Program-made: the position numbers and the translations under genes
Shown here: positions 30,321 to 43,395 of the stretch, in pieces
How the letters are laid out: each line of letters opens with the position of its first letter
Numbering within the stretch: position 1 is the first letter of the stretch
The notes under the pieces: model-generated
What the model was told of the DNA's origin: nothing
The model's database searches: none
What the model saw: the letters and a program-made list of their open reading frames with translations, nothing else
DNA from: Buxus sempervirens
Taxonomy: Eukaryota > Streptophyta > Magnoliopsida > Buxales > Buxaceae
DNA length: 64,000 nucleotides
Reading direction: 5' to 3'
NCBI GenBank assembly: GCA_947561395.2
Contig: OX387182.1
Span: forward strand, 37,999,949 to 38,063,948

Positions 30321-33317
30321 TGTAAAACCCCGATTTTTCACCTAATAAATAAATAAATAATAATAAAAGAAAATATGAGTTAAGTCCTAGTTAAAATAAA
30401 AAGTGAAGATTTAGAGGATAATTAATTCAAATAAGTCCTAAGTTGAAAATAAAGAAAGAATTTTAATGAAATTAGCCTAAAAGAATAAAAAGGGTATTTT
30501 GGTAATTTTCAGAAAAGGGTAATTAGTAAATAGATCATCAAATAATAATTAGAATTAGAAAATAGAAGAAAACAAATTATTTTGACAAGTTAGAAATTAA
30601 AAGAAATTAATAAAAGCCTAAAAGTGGGAAAAGGGGTAATTAGGAGATTTCACGTCTTAATTTGGAGAAAATAAGGTTTTAGGTGATAATAATGTTTAAT
30701 TAAATATTTTGCACGAAAATAGGTTATTTTCATGAGTTTAGATAATAAGAAACTTAATTAGTATTGTTTAAGTAGAAAATAGAAGGTGGAGAAAAAGTAG
30801 GAATTAAATTAGAAGGATTAGACATTAACTAGACCATGGTTGGGTTAGCCCAAATTAAATTAGCCAATTAGGGTTTGTTTAGGATTTCTAAAGCTTAGTA
30901 TAAATAGGAGACTAAGGTTAGAAGAGAGGGGATTTTCGTGGGTTTCTTATGGAGAGAAAAGAGGGAGAGGAAGGAAGGAGGTCTCTAATGGAGGTGTCTG
31001 ACCAGCCACCATCAAGATGCGATCGGGGAAATCCGTACGGTGGATCGCCTTCAAATTTTGAGGTTTTGTTCGTGACTGATAAAACTACATTGTGAACGGT
31101 GGAGATTTGAATTGGAAGAGTCTAGCTTGGTACGGATGGGAGCAACATTCTGGTCCAGAATTAGAAGGTGCAATAGAAGAAGGATTTAGCGTATAAGGCA
31201 AGTAGTAACCCTTGGAAAACGTGAGGATTTGCATGATTTTGATTTCTGTGATTTCATATGGATTGAACGGATTAGTCGGAATAGTATTTACATGGAATCA
31301 AACTATTTACATGTTAGTGATTTGTATTCTTGAAGGATTTATTGAATTAAAGAAGGAAACTTAGTTTGATTATGTAAATAAAGGTAGGAGGGTATTTAAT
31401 TAACAAGAATTAATCTGGAAGGCTTTAGGAATGTTTTAGAATGTTATTAGATTAATTTAGACCAAAGAAACATATGGCAAAGGCATAAAAATCAGAACTT
31501 TAGAAATCTGGAAAATTCTGTTAAAAATTGCACGAGCGCCTAGGATCGCCCAACACAGTAGAGGTAGGCGCTCTAAGTAAAATTTGTAGATTTTGGGGAT
31601 TTTGTAATTCGAATAAATACCTAATAATTCTTATGATTAGTTAAGCATGTTAGCATCTTTATAAGGACCTAATTAAGCTATAAAAATTATAAAATTAATT
31701 GGGAAAGATTAAGCAATAAATAGAAGGTTATAATGAAAGGATTGTTTATAAAAGAGTGAAAGGGTATGGATATTGCTAGAAATAATACTACTGAAATTTA
31801 TAGCTTACAAACATCTTTTAAACTTCATTCTAGGTCTGTAAAACATGTTGGAAAAATAAAATACAGAAAATTCAAATAAAAACTAGCTTAGGTGCTAAGG
31901 TAGGAAATTGGATTCTAATAAAGGGATTAAGAAGGAAAAGATCAAGCATGATTTGATTTACTTTTATTTGAGCTTTATATAAGAATACTGGCTACTGGAT
32001 TTGCATAAACTTTAAGTTGCATCGAACTTATGATTCATGGGTTTATTTTGAATATAATTAAAGAATTGCATCTGTTATCATGCAAAAGGCTCTGTTTGGA
32101 TTATTGAGGATTGAAACATGGTTTTCACTTGGAATTGAATACTTTGGTATGGATTGGTATGTGGTATGATATTGTTCTCTTTAATTTTACGGTTGGGTGA
32201 TACGGCTTCTGTGGTAGAGTTTGATACTATCTTTTACGGCAGAGATGGGTAATCCTCTGTGTAGAGATGTGTAATCCTTTACGGGTAAAAGTGTGTATGC
32301 CTCCTACATTAGCGTGTCCTCCCGGATGTGGTTTTATCGTGGTTTGTGTCAGTGGGCTTAGCTGTATATGGATCCATAGTTTTGGCTGGTTAGCTAAGTG
32401 GTATTTAGTTTGGGTTGATTTACTCCTATATTGCGAGCGCGCTTCCCTTTGCAAGTTAGTTTGCTCTGGGAGGGTCCTATGTCTGGAGGGACACCCCGGT
32501 GAGCCGCTGGTGATTCCCTGTACATGTGGATAAGCGACCACACTCCATGTATTGATTCTGGTGCTGCATGCTGGTGGTACGTCCAACTCTGCGGGGTTCG
32601 TGCGCAATAAGTCGATGACTACGGCTCTTGCCTAAGCTGCGCTGCATGGGGCTTGAGTATCATCAAGTAGCACTGCCCCTAAGCCGCACGGTGGAACAGC
32701 ATTTAGTTGAGTGTCATCTCAAATACTTATCATCTTTGTGAGTCTTGCAATGGCACGTGTTTTATCGCTTTGTCGGTTTTATCTCGTTAACATCAAGAGA
32801 CTGGTATTTATACATGATCATATGTTTCATCGCCTTATTTGTAATTGCCATGAATAACTTGGATTTCTCGTCTTATCGTTGATTAATCGAATACCTCATG
32901 ACTATTTGCTTATAATGGACTATTTCAAATTGCATGCACCTGCTACTTGCTGAGATGTAAATCTCACTCCGTTTTCCCCTATATTTTTCAGGTTGCTTGG
33001 AGAGATCGCGAAGATGGGGTTTTAATTTGATGGGTAGAATTATAATTGGTATTAATGTCACATGTTGATTAGATAAACTTAATTGTAAATTGAATTGAAT
33101 ATATTGATTAAAGAATTGCTTATTTTATTTGGCCACCATAACTCTGATGTAATTGATTTATAAATTTTAAAATTATTGTGAATCTTGGTATGTATCTGAC
33201 CCCAGCTTCGTGGTAACATCTCGAGTTTGATTGTTGAATCGGACTTGGGTTGTTACAGTAGCGAACCGGGTTCGGGTTGGGTGCCGGTTTGCACTGACCC
33301 GGGTTCGGGGCGTTACA
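30321..33317 (+). repeat. Solo LTR, 2997 bp, with AATAA target duplications
   Basis: Starts TGTAAAACCCCG, ends GGGGCGTTACA, and is flanked by AATAA at 30316-30320 and 33318-33322. The TATA box TATAAATA is at 30899-30906. It has no primer site or coding next to it, and it splits the minisatellite. Thus it is a solo LTR left by recombination of a Ty3/gypsy element (Tekay/Del-like by its ends). Small ORFs within it (32227-32607 and 32267-32533) overlap on both strands and are not supported as genes. Confidence 0.92.
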
Positions 33318-33322
33318 AATAA

Positions 33323-33510
33323 CACTAAAGTACTCCTACTTCACACTAGGGTATCCCATCTTGTATAACTAAAGTACCCCCAAGCATCCCTAGAGTATGC
33401 CTTTTGAAATGGCTAAGGAAAAACCCCTTAAAACACCTAGGTACCCCTGCAAATAATACTAAAGTACCCTCTACTTATCACAAGGTATACCCATACTTAA
33501 CACTAAGGTA
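33323..33510. repeat. CTAAGGTACCCC minisatellite, right part
   Basis: Resumes the degenerate repeat of 30005-30315 directly after the AATAA duplication. Confidence 0.82.
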
Positions 33511-36158
33511 CCCCTTAGGGTTTTAGTTGAATAAAAGCCTTGTTTAGGGGCAAATTTGAAAGACCCAAAACTTGGGCATATAAAAGGATGCCCTAACTTC
33601 TAATTAAGTGTTTGAAAACCCATTTCTCTTGCTTGGACGTATAGAACAAAAAGAAGAGTGGGAGCTCACTTGAAAAGCATGAAGGAGAAGAAAAGGAGAG
33701 ATTGAAGAGAAGTTTTGCCTCTCCATTAACATGTAAGGAGCAAACCCTTTCAAAACAAAATGAATTACAAAATTCGTATTCTCTCTCTAGGGTTTGATTA
33801 ATTTTGAAGAAATGATCTTGCATGTTGTATTTGCATCTAAAACTTGTAGGTTTTGATTTTATAACACTCATGGTTTGTTTTCCATTGATTATTATGTGTT
33901 TGCAACCTAGATTAATCATACTCTAGATTTTGGTATGAGTTTTGTGTTTGGAATGAGGTTTCATGTGTTAATTTGTGTTCTTGTGGATTTGGGATGATGT
34001 ATGATCATCAAATTTGGGGTTGGAAAGGTTATGGATGAATTGTAGCAGTTTTCATGTTGAAAATAGCCAAAAATATTTCAAACCCTGACCTGGCGATTAA
34101 TCCTGACAATTGGTGATTAATCCTGAGCCAAACCCCCAAAAATTAGGTTTCTGTTAAGGACAAGATTAACTCCACGATTAATCATGGGGTTAATCGTGAG
34201 CTTTAGCGTGCGAACGTCAACCCCATCGTGCGCAGGTCAACCAGTGTATAGCCTTAACGCGTGAACGTTAAACCTTATCGCGCGCGTGCTGAACCTGTTT
34301 TACGCATGGGCGCGTGCTCTTCAAACCTGCATGCGCGAGCATTAAAGCTAATCGCCCCTAGGCGATTAATCCAGGGGCTAATCGTGGACCTGTTTTTGAT
34401 TGTTCTTCACCCTTTTTCTCCTGTGTATTTATTGCTCCATTTACTTAAGTCTTTACAAGTAAATAAGGTTCTACCCACCATTTGGAACCAATAAAAATAC
34501 TCTCAAGGCCTAATTCCCAACCAATAAAAAGTCAACTTTTCAGTTTGTGCCTAAATTTCTAGTTTTCCCGATTTTCAAAAATGGCCACTTTTTGAGTTTG
34601 ATATCCAAATGAGTGATTTAGAAGCTCAGAAAATTCTAGATGATTTGTATACCCTCCAATAAACTACAGCCAGAATTTGAGCCCCAAACTCCTTGTACAT
34701 TTGTCTAGAAAAATTCGACACCGAAAAGTCAACGTTTTCAACCAGACTTGGAATATTTTTTAGGTCTAAAACTTTTTATCTCGGAATCTATTAATTTTGG
34801 TATGGTGACTTATTTGGGATTTTTAAGATCAACCCACTTATCAAAAATGCGTTTCGAGGATTTTATGACCTTCGTTTTGATTGGCTTGGATTTATGAAAA
34901 CAATGTTGAAAAACCCTTATATGACTTGACAAGGCTTTTGACTTATGGTTTTACTGGTGGTGGATGGGGAATTCCACTTGGCCTCTGTTGATGTGATAGT
35001 GGATGGGGAATTCCACTTGGCTTATGTTGTGATTTGGTGGTGGATGAGGTATTCCACTTGGCCTTAGATTGAGCACCAGTTTTACTCATGGATTTGATTT
35101 GATTGGTTTGTTTTGTGAGTCGTCCAATTGGACATGGTTCTTAGTGTGGATCCATAGTAAGTCTAGTAGTGTGATGGTGTTGGCTTGCTAGCGTTAATTT
35201 TCCTTGTCCATATAGCTTTCCACTGTGGGGTGTCAGTGAGGCCCTCTTGGGGCATAGAGGTGCTGCGGCAACCACCCGCCATGGGGCATCGGTGGGACGT
35301 TCTTGTGATTCATGTGGTTTGGTTCGGTAGTGGATGGGGCCATTCCATGTAGCCTTGATTATTACTTTGGTTGTCACTTGCCAACTCATACGTGGGTGCT
35401 CCGCTTGCTGAGATGTCCCTAGCTAGGCTTCTCTCTGTAAGTCGTGTAGGTGGCAAATGGATAGTTGACATTAACCTAATTTAGAGACACGCCAACTCAC
35501 AAGTCCTAACAAGTCATACTTGCAGTATTTGATTGTAATCGCTGATTTAATTTCATATATTATATATATTGAGATGCTTTTACTTGAGATTTACATTTTA
35601 TAATTGTGAATGTGATCATGATGTTATATAATTGCATAAACTGTTTCTATCCATGCATGTTTGCTGCTTACTGGGACTTTATGTCTCACACGTGTTTTGT
35701 TTTACCGGATTTGTTTTCAGATCCTCCTGGTGAGCCACGCATAGAGGGAGATCCAGACTATAGACCCGAGGACTACTACTACTATCCACAGTAGGATCCT
35801 CTTTATGTTGATGTATTTTGGTTTGGGAAATTTGTAAATGCAATGTAAATAATATTTTTGGACTTACACTTTGGGAGATATCTTTTATATATGACTGTAT
35901 ATTTGGGAAAGGATTTGTGAGCATTTAGTTGCCTTAGTTGTATATGGTATGCACAGACATCATGTTTTGGAGATTATAATACAGATGATCTTTGTTAGAT
36001 GGAAAATTTTTATTCCATGCTTCTTTAGTTATGCACTCTGATAATTACTTTGCAATTTCCCAGGATTGATTGTGTTAATCAGGTTCTACTGGGCCCATAG
36101 GTAGGTCTCGGGACAGGTTGGTGCCGTGATAGGGCAGATCCAGATTTGGGGCGTTACA
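33511..36158 (+). repeat. LTR of another gypsy-type element, start not located
   Basis: Ends TTTGGGGCGTTACA at 36158. TATA box TATAAAAG at 33579-33586. It carries short GTGGATGGGGAATTCCAC repeats (34950-35075) and the TTACTGGGAC...GTCTC block (35670-35690) shared with 43888 and 61680. The minisatellite at 30005-33510 may be its first part. No primer site follows, so it is a solo or 3' LTR. Confidence 0.65.
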
Positions 36159-36711
36159 AAGATGCTGAGCATGCCCCAATTTTGATTGCTTGAAGAAGTA
36201 TTTGCTTCTCAGTAAAGATGATCCTCTTTTTTTTTTTTTACTTTTCTCTTTTTTCCTTTTCTCTCTTCTTTTATACCTTTGCAAAAAGAAACCCTAATAA
36301 AAGAATGCAAATACAAAAATAAGAAAATAGGTTTTATACTAGTGGCCTTAGAATTCTCTAATGCTTGCAAAACCAATGTTTTATGAAAAGACATAGATGC
36401 TCATCATGGGCCAAAAATATAGTTGTTGCTTTTTTTTGTGTTTTTATATTTTTTTGAAAAACAATCCAATCACTTATTAGCATATAGTCCAAAAGAATTA
36501 AAATCCAGTTGAATAATGAGAAGATTATTTCAGTTTCAGAACCTTTATAATCATTCCCATGACCATTTATGACTTCAATTTTAGCAACAATTTCCTAATG
36601 GCAATTTTGATGGCCATCAACTTGTTCACAGATGTTTCATATCATAGTTCTGAATATGTTGCTTCAGTCTTTAAAAGAGAATTTTCCTCAGTCACTTGAA
36701 AAGTGACTGTA
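36159..36711 (-). other. Element 2, stretch downstream of integrase
   Basis: Aligns with 7840-8150 of element 1 (shared AATAGGTTTTATA, TGGCCTNAGAATTCTC, GTTTTATGAAAA words). No coding. Confidence 0.65.
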
Positions 36712-39700
36712 TGTAAAACCCTGGATTTTCCTAAAATAAGGTAAATTAAATAAGCCTAAATATTGAGAAGTTAAGATTTAATTTAGGTATTGGAGGAATA
36801 ATATTATGATCCAAAGAGATATTAGTAACTAAATAAATAAATAATAATTTTGAGTAATTAGGAATTTAAATAGTGGCATTATTTAAATAGGAAAGAGCAT
36901 GGTGATTTAGATAAATTGGGGAGAGTACACTAAATATAAAGGATTGGAAAAGATAGGTATGAATCTAAGTGCATTATATGGTTAAGATCAATGTAAGGAA
37001 TAAAGAGGAGAATTTTGGGAAAAAGATCCAAAGGTTAGATATGGAATACCAAGGAAAGGGTATTTTGGTCATTTTCCAATTAGCCAAATTAATATATTGA
37101 GTAATTAAATAATTTTTAGACTTGAAATATTTAACTAGACTTAATTTGTGTTAAGTTTGAATTTAAATAGCAAATTATGGCTTAAAAGTAGGAAAAATGG
37201 TATATTGGTGATTATGGTTGATAAGGAGCCTTAAATTTGAAGATAAGAGGAGCTTTGGCGTGTTTTAGTAATATTTTAAAATGAGAAATTAAATTAGCAC
37301 GAAAATAAATTAAATTAAATCCTTCTTTTGTATGAGATTCTTTAAAAAGGAATTTGAGAGAGGGGTAAGATAGAAAACTTTCCAATTAAGAGTGGGAATC
37401 CTATTTAGAAGGACTCTTAAACCTATTAGGACTTCTAATTAAGTAAGCTTATAAAAGGGAAAGTCTAGGGAAGGTTTAGGGTTTTTAGAAAATCAAATAT
37501 ACGGAGAAAGAGAGGCGAATTTGTGGTAGGGCTTGGAGAAAAATAAGGGGAAGAAGAGAATGAGAGAAAAGAGAGGGAAGAAAAGAAAAGGGAGGTGCTG
37601 CAGAGGTCCGACTAGCAGACTTTGAACGACTATCCCTGGAGATCTAACCGTTGGAATGAGCTGAAATTTGGAGGTTATGATCTTCACTTTCAATTTGAAT
37701 AGTGGAGATTGGATTTGAAGGAGTCTAAGGTGGTGCGAACTAACCCAGAAACTGGTGGAAAATCAGATTTAGAAAGAAAAAGAAGTTGCAGAAATGGCTG
37801 ACCAGCCAACTTTGAACAATGAGCTAGGAAGATCCAACTGTTGGAATAGGCTGAAATTTTAGGTTTTTGACCTACTCATGGAGGACTTCAAACTGAACGG
37901 TGGAGATTTGAATTGGAAAAATTTAGAGGGGTGCTATCGAGATCATAAAATGGGAACAGAAGAAGTTTTCGACAAATCTGAGTTCATAAAAAAGGCAAGT
38001 AGCAAACCCTTGAAACTAGAGGAATTGCATGTTTTATTGTGATTTTGATGTTTGATCGTATTGGTTTTTAAGTTGGATTTCATTGGAAAAGTTGGATGAT
38101 TATAAAGTTTTGGTTTGGTGATTTAAATCTCTCTTTAAGAATCTAGAAAATTGTTGCTTATGGGTGGTTTAATTTAGAAATAAATTTTAGATAAATTTTA
38201 ATCACCAAGATTTGATTAGGATTGTCTTATGAGTAATTTAGACTGAAGTTTAGATGTTTAGAAACAATTTAAAACCATAGGAATTTCAGAAGTTTCGAAA
38301 ATTATGAAAAACCCAGAAAAACTGAGTTTTGGGCAAAGCACCCGAAAGGCCACTCGAGCGCCCTATCTGTACACCTTAAACAGAACCTGAAACCCAGCCG
38401 CTCGAAACATCGCTTGAGCGCAACTACGGGTGACTTGCCTGTGTATCTAAAACAAAACCTGTAATTACAGCCGCTAGAACAGTCGCTCGAGCGCCTCTTC
38501 GAGCGACCTATGTCAGAAATTCCAGATTTTGGGATTTGTGACCAGATTTAATTTTTAATGATTTTTCTGCAAATTTTAAAATTGAAACACCTGTAACTAG
38601 GTTAATTTGAGATGTAGGAAGTGGCGGAATTAAATTTGAATTAAAGAATAGTAATTTGGGACGATGATTTTAAATATGAAACTTTTGGAGATATTTTAAG
38701 TATAAAGAGGCAACAACCTATTTAGTTCTGATTTTGGGTAACCTAATCTATTCTTAAACTTCAATATAGACCTAAGTTACCTTCTGGAAGTACTAAATAA
38801 CAGAGTTAATAAGTTTTTACACCTTAGGTTCTTTAAATGGTAACTTTGGGTGTTCTCTAGCAAACATCTAGAATAAAAAACCAACTAGGGGATGAATCTT
38901 TTTAAATCATAAAATACTGACTTGGAAAATTATCTAACACTTTCACATGGGCAAATCAAGGGTGATCATATTATTAAATTAATGTTTAGAAAAATTAATG
39001 AGTGATTTGGGCATGTTTAACTATAATATTGTGTTTTCAAGGCTTGGATTTTGTCTTTTGGATGTGATCCATTTCTTACATTTGATGTTATATCTCTGGA
39101 CATTTGCATATGGTTTCATTAATGAGTTGGTAGAAGTATTGAAGACCTTCGTATACCTTGGGGATGCCCCATGTATCTTAGGAAGATATGATTTTGGTTA
39201 ATTTTCCTTTCTTATGTATCTTGAGATGAGTTGTTTATTTTCTTTCTATTATGGTTGAGTGATACTGCTTCCTGTGGTTTAGTTGATACTAGCCTTTACG
39301 GTAGAGATATGGTATCCTCTGCTGTAGAGATGTGGAATCCTCTACATAAAGATGTGGTTTCCTTTAAGGTAAAGGTGTGTATGCCTCCTACAGTAGAAGT
39401 GTGTCATCCCGCTTTCTATTATAGTATTGATTGATATGTTATTAAGTTATTTAGAGTTTGATTGTGAGTTGTGTCTAGAAGGCTTAGCTCTTACATGGAT
39501 CCATTAGAGTAGCTAGTAAATGAAATTGTTTTCTGGAGTTTCTTATTTTGTGTCATAGGCATTCCATCATCTCGAGGATGGTACCGCTCCTGGATTGGTC
39601 AGTCACTACGTTATCCACTTCTGAATTGGTTGGGCCGTACATGCTAACCCATCTTGGTTATTGGTTATTGGTTATTGGTTGTTGGTGGGTTCTTCCATCA

Positions 39701-40246
39701 GTGTTGAATAGCAAGACTGCAGGGCGGCTGGTCCATTTGTAATTCAGAAGGTAGCATATTGGCACATGTCTGTAGGACTCTATTTACGATTCCATTAGTC
39801 TTGTGATGTCACAGAAGTGGTATGCTATTTGCCGTGATTTCTCTATATTATCGTTTTTCTTGTTGATGTTGTTGTTGTTAGTTTAATCGTACTCCTCATG
39901 ACTTATTTTATATAAACATGGATTGATTTCATGCATGCACCTTGCTACTTGTTGAGATTTATTCTCACTCCGGTTTCTCCCAGCTTTCAGGTATTCTTGG
40001 AAAGGACGACAGCATTGAGCTAGTATGTAAAGGGTGGTCAGTTTAGTTGTAGCTTAGCTTCCTGAGATTAAAAACATTGTAATGGTTTAAAGTTTATTTG
40101 TTATTGGATATTATTTCAAGTTTCCGCATATAATTCTAATGATGAAATTAATTGAAGGTTTAAATTGATTCAGATTTTTAGTTGCTTTTGTTACTTACCA
40201 TAACACCTCAGGTTTTGGGAAATGGACTCGGAACAGGGGTGTTACA
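36712..40246 (+). repeat. LTR (3.5 kb) of a plus-strand Ty3/gypsy element inserted in element 2
   Basis: Starts TGTAAAACCCTGG, ends GGGGTGTTACA, and is followed by a methionine-type primer site, so this is the 5' LTR of an element. TATA box TATAAAAG at 37450-37457. A duplicated segment of about 190 bp lies near 37605-37990 (repeated GGAGATTTGAATTGG and GTTGGAATRRGCTGAAATTT words). CGAGCG words recur at 38350-38510. Confidence 0.85.
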
Positions 40247-40249
40247 AGG

Positions 40250-40261
40250 TGGTATTAGAGC
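40250..40261 (+). other. Primer binding site (initiator-methionine type)
   Basis: TGGTATTAGAGC, three bases after the LTR end. One base from the common TGGTATCAGAGC found at 62206. Confidence 0.8.
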
Positions 40262-41640
40262 ATATAGGATCCCTAAACCTAGGAAGTAAAATCTTAGGTG
40301 GGTATTGGGACTGTGTGCTCGCTAGTTAGAACATTTTAGGGCCATATTAGGTTGAGAGTGTTCTAACCTAATTCTTTTGTTCCAATTATCAATTCCAAAC
40401 ATATGCTCGTAATCATTGTTAGTCATCATAGTGTTATTTTCTAGAAATTTTTCTTGATATTGATTATGTTATGATTCAAATGTGATGATAATTAAGGATT
40501 TATCCAAAAGGAAATGATTATAAAATTCAATAATTTGAGGATTGTTTGAAGTATCACAATGCAGTATCCTAAGGGAACGTGATTATGATATTTGAGATAT
40601 TTGGTGTTGTTATCGACATGTGTAATTGGAATATGATGATATGATGAGATTAATATGATTTGACTTAATTTAAGCAAGTTGATTTAATATTATTTGAAGT
40701 ACTTTAATATGAGTATTGAGAAGACCAATGGAAGTACTTAGTATGATTTGATTTACTTTGATAACGGATATTTATGGTTGATTGAGATGATGATTAAATG
40801 ATAGGTAGCAGAATTTAGGAGTTGTTAGAGGTATGTTCCCCTCCTTATCCATTTCTTTCACATAAATGTTTGAGCCTTGTTTGTTGATTGAGCCTTGTTT
40901 AAATTAAGAAAATTTTGATGTGTAAGAATTTAGGTTATGCATAAGGATCTATATTATTATTGACAATAATCTGATATGTAAGTTGGGATGGATGATTAAT
41001 TATGTAGTGTGTTATTGTTTGCTTCATAATGAGCCAGTTGTATTAAGTCATGCTTAAAGTGGTGTAAAGAATTTTATCAATGCTAAGCATTTACTTGGGT
41101 ATTGAACTAGTACAATATGGGTTACTGCAGTTATAAAGCATCTGAACAATGCTTAACATTTGAGTGTAGTATTATGTATGTGATGCGTTATTTTGGCATA
41201 AGTTAAATCAGAAAGGAATTACATGATTTTCACATCAACCTACATATAGTCATGAATATATGCAAGGGATGGATGGTAGAAAAGTTATGGAACTCTTTTA
41301 TAAGATATTTGAAATTTATATAATTTTTATTTATGGTTGGTATAATAGGGTTATTACTATGTCCTTAAACTAAGAATGAAATTATATTAAAAAAAAAAAT
41401 CAGATTTCTACATATAAATTCAATTAAAATGGAATTTTAACATACTTTTAGAGGAAGATTTAGGTCAAGTGTTCTATATGAAAGTTGTTTAATTCTAAAA
41501 TCTAGTTTGACTTAAAAATAAAATTTTACTGATATTCTACTGTTTAGTATTTCTGATATAATTTTTATTAGTTATTAGTATATACAGGTTTTTAATAAAA
41601 GTGAACTTTAAAATACTATAATTAATTAACCACTTGGAAT
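40262..41640 (+). other. Truncated leader of the inserted element
   Basis: The first 130 bp match the leader at 62218-62320 (GGATCCCTA...CCTAGGA...TTGGGA...GTGTG/AGAGTG...TTAGAAC). The remainder is AT-rich without recognisable gag. The element is cut short here, and the join back to element 2 lies before about 41690 but cannot be fixed by eye. Confidence 0.5.
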
Positions 41641-43395
41641 TTCGAAAATCTGTTATAGGTTATTTTAGTACCATGAGTCAAGATTCCAATGCCTTAATAA
41701 ATTTGCCCCAGTGTGGGGTTACAATTCTCAGTTTAGGTTACTTAGAAGAATTTATCAAGCTCAAAGGGTCTAACTAGGGATTTCAAAAATTTTGGGGATA
41801 TAAGAAAGAAAGGCCTCTTATCATTTTAAGAAAAATTTGAATTTTTAGAGTTGGTAAAGTTGTACTACATGACTGGCTCACGATTTTTCCTTCCTTTTTT
41901 TTTTCTTCTTTTTTTTTTAAATCACCTTCTATCAAGATGAAAGCCTCTTCAAATAGAACCTCTATTATGAACAAGTTCTTCACCTTTTGATCAATCTTAT
42001 GGATTTGGATTCTTTCCATCAAATGATGCCCAATTCGATTTCTAATGACAAGGTCAAATCTTCTCCCATATTTTCAAGTGCAAAGTCCCAAAATTTCTTC
42101 AAACAATATTATCAACTTTCCTATGAATGAATCAATAAGTGGTGCAATCCTTTCAATATTCTAATGAAGAAATTTCAATCTTCTTCTATCTTTCCTGTTG
42201 AAGGTTATGGGTCATCTTTGGTTCCAAAGGCCATAAAATTGGTCATCTCATAATTTTGTAGAATATTCTTCTCATGACACTTTAAAAGATTTGAATTTTC
42301 ATATAAAATGTCTTTTTCTTCGATTTTGGTCTAAAAATTGAGCCCAATGTCGAAGTCATATTCAACTTAATGAAATTCAATGGGAGATATGACTCATAAA
42401 TAAAAGGGACCTTGTTGAAAACTTTTTCCTTTTTTCTAGAAAAAGTTAAAGGGGAAAATCCTTTTTTTTTTTTTTTGCTTTTTAAAGAGCCTTTATTGAA
42501 ATCACTTCCTGAGAACAAGGCTCCTTAGAATCCTCAGGAAACGTGCATTCTTTTCATGGGGGTTTCTTTTCAGAGAACGTGGGAATTAAAAAATTGGCCC
42601 TATTCTTAAAGGCCAAAGTTGATTTTCCTTTCTTTTTTAGAAAATTTCTTTCTCTTGCTAAGTGAGGCAAGCCTCTCTTTTTATGATTTGAGATGATCTC
42701 CTTCTCTGGGGCGTTGTGGTCAATCTCTGAAAGAAGTGACATTCCTTAATATTGAATTTGGATAACAGCCCAATCAAATCAATGGAAGCTTAAACTTGGC
42801 CTCAATCTTTTCATTTGAATATTCCTTTTTCTTTTTCTTGGGATTTTCCTTTTTTCAATTACCTCTGCTTCATTTTCTTCTTGTATGAAGAGTGATTCCA
42901 TACCCTTCGGACAATCATTATCATCCATACTGAATTCTTGTTCAACATCTGGTGCTAGGCCATTTGTTTGCCCATACTGCTCAAATGGAATTGTTTACAC
43001 CTCCTCTGCCCTTTCACCTGTCATTTCATTTTCTTTCAAGTTTAGCTTCTCTTCTTCCTCTTCCTTCCTTTCCTTGATATTAAAATCTGCCCGTGTGAAT
43101 CTCTTTCTCCACATGGCCCCATTCATCTTCTTTTTCAAAATAAACCTGGACTGTGATACCCACTAGAGCAATAAGTTGAGAAGGGTTAAATCTTATTTTT
43201 CCCGAAAAAATCACCCCTACTGCATTTTAGCTGCCTGCCCCATTGTTATCGGTAGGTGGGATGGGTGTGACTAAATTGAATGATAAGGAGTTATTATCCA
43301 ACAAATCCTGGATTGCATGTTTTAGGGCCAGGAAATGATCAGTGGTATGCCCTGGAGTGCTCATATGATAATCACAGATTGCAGATGAATCATAA
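41641..43395 (-). pseudogene. Pol and gag remnants of element 2
   Basis: Segments match, in order, the stretch beside integrase, the integrase end, the acidic linker before RT, and the gag zinc-knuckle region of element 1 (ICDYHMSTPGHTTDHF...KHAIQDLLDNNSLSF at 43227-43395, against CDYHMGAPEH...KHAIQDLLDQNTLSF). The frame is broken and large parts of pol are missing. A fossil. Confidence 0.7.
43391..43395. repeat. Target-site duplication CATAA (left)
   Basis: CATAA here and at 47362-47366 flank the solo LTR 43396-47361. Confidence 0.9.

Noticed and set aside
32227-32607. 126-residue ORF (minus) in the solo LTR
   Set aside because: Opposite to an equally open plus-strand frame, inside an LTR, with no recognisable domain.
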